Below are positions 8,162 to 15,796 of a DNA stretch of 27,131 nucleotides, piece after piece. The position numbers were made by a program, and so were the translations under genes. Below the pieces are notes generated by a model. It was given only the letters and a program-made list of their open reading frames with translations, did not search any database and was not told the origin of the DNA. The stretch is taken from the NCBI GenBank assembly GCA_964361075.1, contig CAYHZL010000027.1, positions 1 through 27,131 of the forward strand. Direction: 5' to 3'. Within the stretch, counting starts at the first letter, position 1. Each line of letters begins with the position of its first letter. This DNA is from CAYHZL01 sp964361075. Its GTDB lineage: Bacteria > Bacteroidota > Ignavibacteria > UBA10030 > UBA8401.

Positions 8162-8896
8162 CTATCCAAATAAAAATTCTTCAACAGAGAACACACCTTT
8201 TTTTTCTTGAATCCATTCTGCCGCAAGTACCGCACCAAGCGCGAACCCTTTTCGATTGTGCGCGCGATGAGTTAATTCAATATCGTCAGCAGCGGAATTA
8301 AATTGCACGGTATGTGTGCCGAAGACAGAACCAATTCGTGAACTGGAAACAAGTATTTCGTTTGCTTGAATGAGTGATGTGTCTGTTGGAAACTTTAAAG
8401 CAGTTTTTCTTTTCATCTGCGCAAGAATTTTTTCTGCGATAGTTAAAGCCGTTCCGCTCGGTGCATCTTTTTTCATTGTGTGATGAATTTCATGTACCGC
8501 AACATCATAGTCGGAAAAATTATTCATTAACGCCGATGCTGCAGAAACAATGCAAAAAAACATTTGTGCGCCGATAGAAAAATTTGAACCGTACACGATT
8601 GCACCGTTGTTCTTCAACACAATATTTTTCATCGCTTCAAATTCGTTGTTCCATCCCGTTGTACCAACAACAATCGGCACTTGCACTGCGGAAACAGTTG
8701 TAATATTAAACGGCGCTGCAGATGGAACGCTGAAATCTATACAGCAATGAATGTTATTCTTCGGGAATTGCGCTGCAAGTGCGGGTGTCAGAGGAGTAAA
8801 CTCATCGAATCGTTCGGCAATTGTGTGCCCGCGTTCGAGAGCGATTGCTTCAATTTCTCTGCCCATTTTTCCGTAACCGAGTAATGCAATGTTCAT
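8162..8896 (-). CDS. dapB: 4-hydroxy-tetrahydrodipicolinate reductase
   Basis: 244 residues. Reduces hydroxy-tetrahydrodipicolinate with NAD(P)H, the second step of the diaminopimelate pathway. The nucleotide-binding GYGKMG is at 7-12 and the substrate-site motif HHTMKKDAPSGTA begins at His138, with His139, Lys143 and the PSGT loop. The open frame extends to 8959, but ATG at 8896 is chosen because MNIALLGYGKMG is the normal family start and GGAGAA sits just upstream. The gene is divergent from carA across about 390 bp, and followed by dapA in the same direction across a 217-bp gap that contains a MITE. Confidence 0.95.
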   Translation of the reverse strand: MNIALLGYGKMGREIEAIALERGHTIAERFDEFTPLTPALAAQFPKNNIHCCIDFSVPSAAPFNITTVSAVQVPIVVGTTGWNNEFEAMKNIVLKNNGAIVYGSNFSIGAQMFFCIVSAASALMNNFSDYDVAVHEIHHTMKKDAPSGTALTIAEKILAQMKRKTALKFPTDTSLIQANEILVSSSRIGSVFGTHTVQFNSAADDIELTHRAHNRKGFALGAVLAAEWIQEKKGVFSVEEFLFG

Positions 8897-9285
8897 CTGT
8901 TCTCCGTTTAAAACTAAAAAAGTAGAGAAGCGCTGTGGACTCTCTACTTTGAGAAACACTGAACTCTGTTACAGTAAAAAAAACAGAGAAAATTTCGGAT
9001 TGTAGATTGCCGTTAGCGCTTTGTCTTTCTATGTGAGACAACAGTGTGCAAGTTCTGAACTTGCACCCCAAATTGAATGATGAAACATTCATTCAATTTT
9101 CGGCGATGCTTACTCATTTTATTTTTGAGTTACCTTTTCTGCAATGGTCGCTGAACTGTTTCGTTCTCGCATTGCATACTTGTGTACATCGCTCCTCTAA
9201 TGACTACTACAATTAACACAAATGTATTTCTGTAGTCAAGATTTTTTTGTATCTTTGTATGAAATTTTTTACGGAAAAAAATTAC
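8897..9285. other. Divergent dapB-carA intergenic region with serial hairpins
   Basis: No gene. The region has several inverted repeats: GTAGAGA/TCTCTAC near 8922-8947, CTCTGTT/AACAGAG near 8954-8986, GTGCAAGTTC-T-GAACTTGCAC (9046-9066, perfect), and AAATTGAATGA/TCATTCAATTT (9070-9080 and 9089-9099). They could form a structured dapB leader or be accumulated palindromic repeats. No recognisable lysine riboswitch core was seen. Confidence 0.6.
9250..9257 (+). promoter_or_regulatory. Candidate -7 promoter element of carA
   Basis: TATCTTTG fits the Bacteroidota -7 consensus TAnnTTTG and lies 28 bases upstream of the carA start chosen here. No good TTTG -33 box is visible at the usual spacing, so the call is moderate. 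Confidence 0.45.
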
Positions 9286-10407
9286 ATGATTGTAAAATTA
9301 GCATTAGAAAATGGAATAGTTTTTACCGGCGAACATTTTGGCGCTGAAGGTGAAATTTTTGGTGAGGTATGTTTCAATACTTCGCTGTCTGGTTATCAAG
9401 AAATTCTTACTGATCCTTCGTACGCAGGACAAATTGTAACGATGACGTATCCGCTTATTGGTAATTACGGAGTGAATGCGGATGATGTTGAATCGGCAAA
9501 ACCGCAAGCAAGCGGATTTATTGTAAAAGAATATTTTGATTTTTACAGTAATTGGCGTGCGGAATCGAGTCTTGGCGAATGGTTGAAAAAAAATAATGTC
9601 GTTGCTATTCAAGGAATTGATACGCGCATGTTGACAAAAATTCTTCGCACGGAAGGTTCGCTGCGAGGCGTGCTTTCAACAAAAGATAGTGATGATGCGT
9701 CTCTTGTTGCCAAAGCAAAAGCATCACCGGAGATGACGGGGCAGGATCTCGCAAAAAAAGTTACATGCGAAAAAGAATATTCGTGGAATGATGTTGATAC
9801 CACTGATTTTGCATTGCCTGTGCAAACAGACGGTACACGGTTCAATGTTGTTGTGTATGATTACGGTGTGAAACAAAATATTTTACGCCGATTAACAAGC
9901 TATGGATGCAACTTAACGGTCGTTCCCGCTTCAACTCCGGCAGAAGAAGTGTTGAAAAAAAATCCGGACGGTATTTTTCTTTCGAACGGACCCGGCGATC
10001 CCGATGCAGTGAAATACGCAATTCAAAACATAAAAAAATTAATTGGGAAGAAACCAATTTTCGGAATTTGTCTCGGACATCAATTACTCGCACTTGCGCT
10101 CGGCGGAAAAACATATAAACTGAAATTCGGACATCGAGGCGGTAATCATCCGGTAAAAAATTTATATACCGGTGCAATCGAAATCACATCGCAAAACCAC
10201 GGCTTCGCTGTTGATTGGAAATCTATGGACGAGTCGAATGTTGAATTAACACATCTGAATTTGAACGATAATACTGTTGAAGGATTTGCGCACAAAACAC
10301 TTCCGATGTTTTGTGTACAATATCATCCCGAAGCATCGCCCGGTCCGCACGACAGCGACTATCTGTTCAAAAAATTTGTTACTATGATGGAAAAAAGTAA
10401 TAAATAA
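9286..10407 (+). CDS. carA: Carbamoyl-phosphate synthase small (glutaminase) chain
   Basis: 373 residues from ATG 9286. Supplies ammonia from glutamine to the large subunit (CarB) for carbamoyl phosphate, used for pyrimidines and arginine. The N-terminal CPSase_sm domain shows FNTSLSGYQEILTDPSYAGQ and a GNYGVN turn. The C-terminal class I amidotransferase has nucleophile Cys262 in GICLGHQ, with His347 and Glu349 in QYHPEASPGP. The frame is open from 9247, but 9286 gives the normal MxxKLALENG start and lies downstream of a candidate TATCTTTG promoter box. carB is not next to it; the following genes are an unrelated toxin-antitoxin remnant. Confidence 0.96.
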   Translation: MIVKLALENGIVFTGEHFGAEGEIFGEVCFNTSLSGYQEILTDPSYAGQIVTMTYPLIGNYGVNADDVESAKPQASGFIVKEYFDFYSNWRAESSLGEWLKKNNVVAIQGIDTRMLTKILRTEGSLRGVLSTKDSDDASLVAKAKASPEMTGQDLAKKVTCEKEYSWNDVDTTDFALPVQTDGTRFNVVVYDYGVKQNILRRLTSYGCNLTVVPASTPAEEVLKKNPDGIFLSNGPGDPDAVKYAIQNIKKLIGKKPIFGICLGHQLLALALGGKTYKLKFGHRGGNHPVKNLYTGAIEITSQNHGFAVDWKSMDESNVELTHLNLNDNTVEGFAHKTLPMFCVQYHPEASPGPHDSDYLFKKFVTMMEKSNK

Positions 10408-10412
10408 TTTTT

Positions 10413-10819
10413 ATGGAATATACTTTTGAGTGGGATTCGAGTAAAGCGGAAACAAATCTCAAGAAACATGGAATAAGTTTTGAGGAAGCAGCAACCGTAT
10501 TCTATGATACTTCTGCTTTAGAAATGAAGGACAAGAAGCATTCTCAAATCGAAACCCGCTGGATTTTTTTAGGATGTTCGGTTGCAAATCGTTTATTGGT
10601 TGTGGGCATCTCTAAAAACCTTCAAGGTTTTTATTTTTGTGTTACACCATAAAATTTTAACATCACAAAATTTAATCAAGATAAACCTTGAAGGTTTCGT
10701 AACTAATTTTTAGAGATGCCCTTGTTATATTTACTGTGAGAGAAGGAAACATTCGAATTATTAGTGCGAGAAATGCATTAAGGAAAGAGAGAAAATTTTA
10801 TGAAAAAAGAAGTTCGTAA
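10413..10819 (+). pseudogene. brnT: brnT toxin gene split by an inverted-repeat element
   Basis: The first 63 codons encode a BrnT-type RNase toxin N-terminus (EWDSSKAETNLKKHGISFEEAATVF is split here only for length: EWDSSKAETNLKKHG then ISFEEAATVF). After RLLVV the frame enters an inserted element and stops at 10650-10652. Directly after the element the sequence VIFTVREGNIRIISARNAL, typical of the BrnT C-terminus, resumes and runs to TAA at 10817-10819. Removing 10604-10725 (the element and one TTGT copy) gives one continuous 94-codon gene, the normal BrnT length. As it stands the product lacks the conserved C-terminal third, so it is presumably inactive. The 3' end overlaps the brnA start by 20 bases, the usual toxin-antitoxin arrangement. 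Confidence 0.9.
10600..10725. mobile_element. 118-bp MITE-like element inside brnT with TTGT duplication
   Basis: Element 10604-10721 has terminal inverted repeats GGGCATCTCTAAAAA and TTTTTAGAGATGCCC (15 bp, perfect). Sub-terminal AACCTTCAAGGTTT and AAACCTTGAAGGTTT form a second inverted pair. It is flanked by TTGT at 10600-10603 and 10722-10725. There is no transposase; it is presumably mobilised in trans by an insertion sequence with the same ends. Confidence 0.92.
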
Positions 10820-11024
10820 AAAGAAAAACTCACAATTAGATGAAATGTTGCCGGAATATGATTTTACCATAGCAAAACGGGTTGGCAATAAATATCTAAA
10901 AAAATTAAAAAACGGTGCAAACCTTGTTGTAATAGATCCTGAATTAAAAAAAAGTTTTCCAACATCAGAAGCGATAAATTCTGCACTTAGAAAATTCCTT
11001 CAGATTAAACAAACTGCCGCATGA
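10800..11024 (+). CDS. brnA: BrnA-family antitoxin
   Basis: 74 residues. Matches the COG3514/BrnA antitoxin pattern: LDEMLPEYDF near 13-22, a variable central stretch, then ANLVVIDPELKKSFPTSEAINSALRKFL at the C-terminal half (two short pieces of that motif, VVIDPELKKSFP and TSEAINSAL, are the diagnostic parts). BrnA neutralises BrnT and represses the operon through its DNA-binding half. The ATG at 10800 overlaps the 3' end of the disrupted toxin gene by 20 bases. With brnT broken, this antitoxin seems to be an orphan; it may still repress or respond to BrnT proteins encoded elsewhere. Confidence 0.85.
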   Translation: MKKEVRKKKNSQLDEMLPEYDFTIAKRVGNKYLKKLKNGANLVVIDPELKKSFPTSEAINSALRKFLQIKQTAA

Positions 11025-11082
11025 TAGTAACTACTTGTTTTTCAAAATTTGTGAAGATGATGGAAAAAATCGCATAACAATT

Positions 11083-12834
11083 ATGGGATGGGTATTTGGC
11101 ATATATTATTTCCATCCTGCACCTGTCGAAAAAATTCTTCCAACATTTCTCCCTTCATCGAAACACACTACGTTTCAAACTTCTCATCAAATTATTTTTG
11201 CAGGCGGACATTCATCCACGTGCATGTTCGCCCCAAAGGATGAAACTAATCAATCTGATTTTTCTTGGCTGGTGTTGGGCACAGGTCTTTCTTTTCAAAA
11301 TAACGAGTGGAAGATTCTCACAGCAGAAGATTGGCATGAGCTGTTATCTCAAAAAACATTCAATGCAAATTCTATTGAAGGACATTTTATTGCAATTCGC
11401 CGGACTGAAAATGGATTAGAATGTTTTTCTGATCGGATAGGATTGCGCACTCTTTATTATGCGGAACATGATGGAAAGATTTTTTTCTCTTCACGGCTTG
11501 ATTGGGTAGCTGCTTCTTGTGGTGGTTGTGAAATTAATATGGAGCGGTTCGGTTCACGTTGGACCGCAATGAATCTGCTTTCGTACGATAGTACGTTGAA
11601 AAATATCGGAAGACTTGCGCCAGGCAGCACACTGCAACTCTCAAATAAAGGCTGCACACAGCATCACTCTTCTTGGAATGTGTCTATTGAAACCGTTGAT
11701 CCGGACGTTTCAGTGAACAGAATTTCATCTCTCGTAAAAAAACTTCACCAACAGTACGGGACATTGCATTTCGGACTTTCAGGCGGACTTGATTCGCGGT
11801 TTCTTCTTTCCATCATGATGAACAATCACATTCCCTGTAAAACGTACACGTTTGGTCCAAAGGAAGACCCCGATGCAGTTATAGCAAAAATGATTGCACA
11901 GAAATATGAACTTCCTCATGAAGTAATAAATCCGGCATTGCCGGATGCAGATGTACTTATCAATGAATTGCAAAATTATGTAGCGCAGACAAATTGTGTC
12001 GAATCCGTTCTTGCCGGTACTCGCCTGCGTTCGTACGATCCGATTATTTCACAAGAAGGTATCTTTATTGATGGGGCAAATGGTGAATTTGCTCGCATGA
12101 GATTTCTTTCGCAACTTCGTCTTCGTGGAAAATCTGCGTTTCTACAAAATAATCCGAAAGGTGTTCTTCCTTCAATTAGCGTACACCGTGCGTCAGTCTT
12201 TACGAGCGAAACCGCTGAGTTGATGGCAAGAGGTACTTCTATTGATTTGCAAAATGCACTCACGACAATGAATGATGTACGCGATATTGATATTGACACA
12301 CAAATAGATCTCTTTGTGATGCGTTATAGAATTCCAAATTTCGGCGCTGATGAACAGACACGTGTTGATGTGCTTATGCCAAACCTCATGCCCTTTATTC
12401 AACCTTCAATTGCAAGTTCACTGTTGTCAATGCGTCGTTCAGATAAAAAGAATGGGCGCTTTGTCAGGAAATTTATACAAGCCCATACTCCAGAGTTAGC
12501 AACATTACCGTTGGCAAAAAATATCTGTACAATTCCGTTTTCATTTGGAACATATTCGGGAATTGTCTGGTCGCAATTGCAAAAAAAGTTTGGTACTGTG
12601 TACCACGATCCAACACCGCATCTATTGTTACATACACTTCAAGAATGGATCTTGGATAGAATCAACTCAACGTCCGTGCGTACATACAAACATTACGATC
12701 AGCAAAAGATAGACGCATTAGTGAATGGTTATTTTTCCGGAAAACATTTTCGGGCAAATGAAATTCTTTGGTGGGTTACATTTGAATTATGGCGAGATGT
12801 TGTTGAGAACAAAAAAATATTCGACAAACAATAA
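11083..12834 (+). CDS. Asparagine-synthetase-like protein lacking the glutaminase cysteine
   Basis: 583 residues from ATG 11083. The frame is open from 11035, but MGWVFGIYY mimics the amidotransferase start. The N-terminal ~200 residues keep the Ntn/class II amidotransferase outline (SIEGHFIAI, FSDRIGLRTLYYAEHDGKIFFSSRLDWV), but no Cys follows the initiator Met, so it cannot use glutamine in the normal way. The ATP-pyrophosphatase half has the PP-loop SGGLDS at 233-238 (FGLSGGLDSR). It should adenylate a carboxylate and join it to an amine; candidates are ammonia-dependent amidation or amide-bond formation in secondary or cell-surface metabolism. It shares direction with brnTA but has no obvious pathway partners, and is convergent with the LolA-like gene, whose end is 35 bp away. 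Confidence 0.8.
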   Translation: MGWVFGIYYFHPAPVEKILPTFLPSSKHTTFQTSHQIIFAGGHSSTCMFAPKDETNQSDFSWLVLGTGLSFQNNEWKILTAEDWHELLSQKTFNANSIEGHFIAIRRTENGLECFSDRIGLRTLYYAEHDGKIFFSSRLDWVAASCGGCEINMERFGSRWTAMNLLSYDSTLKNIGRLAPGSTLQLSNKGCTQHHSSWNVSIETVDPDVSVNRISSLVKKLHQQYGTLHFGLSGGLDSRFLLSIMMNNHIPCKTYTFGPKEDPDAVIAKMIAQKYELPHEVINPALPDADVLINELQNYVAQTNCVESVLAGTRLRSYDPIISQEGIFIDGANGEFARMRFLSQLRLRGKSAFLQNNPKGVLPSISVHRASVFTSETAELMARGTSIDLQNALTTMNDVRDIDIDTQIDLFVMRYRIPNFGADEQTRVDVLMPNLMPFIQPSIASSLLSMRRSDKKNGRFVRKFIQAHTPELATLPLAKNICTIPFSFGTYSGIVWSQLQKKFGTVYHDPTPHLLLHTLQEWILDRINSTSVRTYKHYDQQKIDALVNGYFSGKHFRANEILWWVTFELWRDVVENKKIFDKQ

Positions 12835-12869
12835 AAAATATCGATGGTCAAATCATTGAAGCCTATCTC

Positions 12870-13550
12870 TTACTTCTTTTCTTTTTCCTTCTTTTCAAAA
12901 ATCTCGTCATTCAATCCTTGGTTCACTTTATATTCTGAATATTCAACAACAACACTTCCTCTGCGCGGCATTCGCTGCGGGCTATAGATTTTTTCTGTGA
13001 GCGAATCTGCTGAACGTTCCATATTGAAATTTGCCGTTAGTTTTTGCGGAAGAAAATATTTCCCGTCAACAAGTGTATGCTCAAAATCCACAGAAATTTT
13101 TCTACCGTCATTCGGCACAGATTCAAAACGAGTAATTAACCATCGCGTGCCGTCAACATAGATAATGTTTTCATGAATCGGTTTATTTTTTTCCGGCTTT
13201 GAAACTAACCGCACTTTGTAGAGTGGCGTACCATTCTGCTGTTCTGTACCAAGCAGCGTTGCATCAAATTTTTTCAACATTTCACCCGGGTTCATTCCAA
13301 GTCCTTCTTTCGGCAGCATGGCAAAGTTGCTGGATTCGATATGTAATTTATTCGGCTGCTTAAAATAAATTTTCACTTTCATTTCAGGAATTTTCAATCG
13401 TTCCATATCTACTTTAGCCGTAAGAAGAGCAGTGTAATCATTCACTCCTTCAAATTGCTTCTGCACTTTTTCAAGTATATGCGTGGCATCTACTGTCTGC
13501 GAAAAAGAAAAGCGCACAATAATCAATAAGCCGAAAATAAGTTTCTTCAT
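12870..13550 (-). CDS. LolA-like periplasmic protein
   Basis: 226 residues with a Sec signal (about 1-18, ending SFSQ). The mature part resembles the LolA/LolB-like lipoprotein-binding fold: ILEKVQKQFEGVNDYTALLTA at the N-terminus (cut for length: ILEKVQKQFEGVNDY), then KIYFKQPNKLHIES, YVDGTRWLITRFES and KYFLPQKLTANF strands. Such proteins carry lipids or lipoproteins across the periplasm, or form unrelated families with the same half-barrel. It is the last gene of the minus-strand run that includes an ABC transporter. It ends in a Lys/Glu-rich tail (EKKEKEKK). The exact role is not known. Confidence 0.65.
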   Translation of the reverse strand: MKKLIFGLLIIVRFSFSQTVDATHILEKVQKQFEGVNDYTALLTAKVDMERLKIPEMKVKIYFKQPNKLHIESSNFAMLPKEGLGMNPGEMLKKFDATLLGTEQQNGTPLYKVRLVSKPEKNKPIHENIIYVDGTRWLITRFESVPNDGRKISVDFEHTLVDGKYFLPQKLTANFNMERSADSLTEKIYSPQRMPRRGSVVVEYSEYKVNQGLNDEIFEKKEKEKK

Positions 13551-13561
13551 AATTGTCTCAC

Positions 13562-13657
13562 TTACAATATGTTGTATTCAAGTTCTGCCCATAACCAGTG
13601 TCCGGGCATTGGCACACCGCGAATTTCTTCGCAGGTAAAGTTGAATACATTTATTCC
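13562..13657 (-). pseudogene. C-terminal scrap of a TonB-dependent-receptor-like protein
   Basis: In the gap between the MFS and LolA-like genes, the minus strand has an open frame without a start that ends at TAA 13562-13564. It reads NVFNF..., then EEIRGVPMPGHWLWAELEY and NIL. An E-x-x-GxPMPGR-W...L.Y ending is the normal last beta-strand region of TonB-dependent receptors. No barrel or plug sequence is found upstream, where the MFS gene lies instead in another frame. This looks like a leftover 3' end of a displaced receptor gene. The match is by eye only. Confidence 0.45.
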
Positions 13658-14928
13658 TTGTAAACTATTTGCGTTTTTTTTACGAAGAAAATATTATAGA
13701 GAAACATCAACATCGTTGAGCCGTAGCCAATCGCGCTGAGAATTCCCCACATCATGGTCGGGTTCATGGTATCTTGCAAATATGTTTTAACCAGCCATCC
13801 GGAAAGCGGTCCCGCAATAAACGAACCGATAGCAACCGGCAAAAAAGCAAATCCCATAAACGTGCCGACTTGATCTTTTGGTGCGAGCGATGCAACGTAT
13901 TCATAAAAACGCGGCGCTTGTATTGCTTCACCGATGGCAAAGAGCGCCATCGCTACAATGGCAGCGGTTACTGTCGGCGAAACAGCCATCAGCACCCACG
14001 ATGTGCTGGCAATTAAAAATCCGAGCGTCATTGCAGTAATTGGGTTCCATCGTTTTACCAGTGCGGTTACAGGAACGCTGACGATAATAATTGTCCACGC
14101 ATCAACCGTTTCCAGAATTTCGAATCTGCTGAACTTCAACACCTCTGTAATATAAAAAGGGAAGGAATAAAAAATCTGCCAGAACATAATCCAGAAGCCG
14201 GAGAAGATAACAAGAAACGAAATGAATTTTATATTTTTGAACACTGTCAACATATCGCGAAAAACTTTAGAGAGTGATGCACGCGGTTTTTCATCAGCAT
14301 TTTTTTGCGGCTCTTTGTAAAAAAATAATGTACCGAGAAAAAGTAGAAACGAAGTCAGTGACGACATAATAAGAACATATTCAATGCCGAGTCCTTCGCG
14401 AACCTGCAATGCAAGAATTGGTCCGACAGCACCGCCTATATTAACGAGTGTATAATAAATTGAATAGCCAAGCGACTGCATCGTTACTGTTGAAGTTTTT
14501 GCAACTGTGCCGACGATACATGGTTTAATGAGTGAGCCGCCGATTGCAGTAAGAACTAATACCGTAATAACGTACGGCGTTTTTCCAACGGTGTTGACAA
14601 TTGTTTGTCCAAATTCTAATCCTGCCAAGCCGATAAGAAAATATCCGATAGTGAAGAATGCAAAACAGGCAGAGAGCGTGCGCTTAAATCCATAGCGATC
14701 AACAAAAACTCCGGCGATAATGGGAAGCGAGTAGAGCAAACCAGAAAATAATCCTGCAAGCGTACCTGCAGTTTGCACACCAAGACCAACTTTGGTTGCA
14801 AGATACACAGTGAGCACAGCTTTCGAACCGTAAAACGCAAAGCGCTCAAATAATTCGAGCGTGTTTGCAACCCAAAATGTAGGGTGAAAGCCGTGACGAA
14901 TATCAGAAAATTTTTGTTGAATGCTCAT
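13651..14928 (-). CDS. MFS transporter, POT/PTR-like
   Basis: 425 residues, an integral membrane protein with about 12 hydrophobic helices. The N-terminus FHPTFWVANTLELFERFAFYG contains ExxER (ELFERF within TLELFERFAFYG), the proton-coupling motif of the POT/PTR oligopeptide transporters. FVDRYGFKRT between helices 2 and 3 is the MFS loop motif (D-R-Y/F-G-x-K-R). The protein is shorter than most POT members (about 450-500 residues), so the substrate is uncertain; peptides are the best guess. An AAAGGAA ribosome-binding site precedes the ATG. The gene starts 15 bases after the ABC permease gene and is likely co-transcribed with it. Confidence 0.75.
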   Translation of the reverse strand: MSIQQKFSDIRHGFHPTFWVANTLELFERFAFYGSKAVLTVYLATKVGLGVQTAGTLAGLFSGLLYSLPIIAGVFVDRYGFKRTLSACFAFFTIGYFLIGLAGLEFGQTIVNTVGKTPYVITVLVLTAIGGSLIKPCIVGTVAKTSTVTMQSLGYSIYYTLVNIGGAVGPILALQVREGLGIEYVLIMSSLTSFLLFLGTLFFYKEPQKNADEKPRASLSKVFRDMLTVFKNIKFISFLVIFSGFWIMFWQIFYSFPFYITEVLKFSRFEILETVDAWTIIIVSVPVTALVKRWNPITAMTLGFLIASTSWVLMAVSPTVTAAIVAMALFAIGEAIQAPRFYEYVASLAPKDQVGTFMGFAFLPVAIGSFIAGPLSGWLVKTYLQDTMNPTMMWGILSAIGYGSTMLMFLYNIFFVKKTQIVYKE

Positions 14929-14943
14929 TCGCGTTCCTTTGTG

Positions 14944-15783
14944 TTAAGAAAGAATATCTTTCCGTTTAAAAATAAACCATGTGATAAATAAAAATCCTGC
15001 ATTGTATTCTGCCAGCACAGCACATGAATCAAAAATTTTCTGCCAGTCGAGTGGATCTTTAAATGCTTGTTGCCACACATTAAGATATGTAGTAAAGAGG
15101 TACGGTTTAATTGGTTCAACCGATTCGACAGGAAGGTTGGAGATGATGAGAAAAATAATAATCACTGTCATTGTGGTAATAATCGGACCGATTGCGTTTT
15201 CGACAAATGATGAAATCAAAAATGCGAGTGAAGCAACGGTCCACATCGAAATTATTGCAAAACTATATCCAAGAAGGTACCGCCACCACATTTGTGATTC
15301 GGGAAGAATGGTGAGCATGTCCCGATCGACCGCAAGCAAATCGCCGCTTCCAAAAATTGCCAATCCCAATCCGATGCTGAGTATTGCGATGAACAACACA
15401 AGAGAAAAAGTGTAAAACAACGTTGCGAAATATTTCGCGCCAAGAATTCGCGTTCGTGAAACAGGACGAATAAGAATAAGCCGGAACGTTCCTGCTGTTG
15501 CTTCTCCCGCAAGTTGGTCGCCGGCAACAAGAGAAATAAGCACCGGAATGTGAATCCACAAACCGTTCATAATTATTTGCGCAACCATCCAACCGTTAAA
15601 AAGATTTCCGGTGATAAGAAAATCTCCCTGCAATTGTTTCATTTGGTATTGCACAAAGCGCCCGCCTTCAAGATGCAGCAAAATCATAATAATTGGGATG
15701 AGCACTGCAACCGCGATGAAGCCGATGTAGGTTCGCCACTTCGCGTACGTTTTGAACAATTCAAATTTTAGAAGAGTGATCAT
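14944..15783 (-). CDS. ABC-2 type transporter permease
   Basis: 279 residues with about six membrane helices. Typical ABC-2 features: a cytoplasmic N-terminus (LLKFELFKTYAKWRTYIG), a first helix at about 21-38, then a central LAGEATAGTFRLILIRPVSRTRIL loop (LAGEATAGTFRLIL is the hallmark), which couples permease to ATPase in this family. The last residues KRKDIL also fit the family. It starts 13 bases after the stop of the ATPase gene and surely pairs with it. The exporter resembles the NatAB/bacitracin-export type; the substrate cannot be read from the sequence. Confidence 0.9.
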   Translation of the reverse strand: MITLLKFELFKTYAKWRTYIGFIAVAVLIPIIMILLHLEGGRFVQYQMKQLQGDFLITGNLFNGWMVAQIIMNGLWIHIPVLISLVAGDQLAGEATAGTFRLILIRPVSRTRILGAKYFATLFYTFSLVLFIAILSIGLGLAIFGSGDLLAVDRDMLTILPESQMWWRYLLGYSFAIISMWTVASLAFLISSFVENAIGPIITTMTVIIIFLIISNLPVESVEPIKPYLFTTYLNVWQQAFKDPLDWQKIFDSCAVLAEYNAGFLFITWFIFKRKDILS

Positions 15784-15796
15784 GCGTTGTGTGTTG

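Noticed and set aside
8850..9092. Longer dapB or a separate small gene upstream of it
   Set aside because: The frame lies in repeat DNA; the dapB start at 8896 has a good ribosome-binding site and the family N-terminus.
8897..9285. Lysine riboswitch in the dapB leader
   Set aside because: Several hairpins are present, but I could not find the conserved core pattern of the lysine riboswitch.
10604..10721. Assigning the MITE to a named insertion-sequence family
   Set aside because: The ends and 4-bp duplication alone are not decisive, and no transposase is in the window.
11083..12834. Lasso-peptide cyclase
   Set aside because: It shares the fold, but there is no precursor peptide, protease or recognition element nearby.
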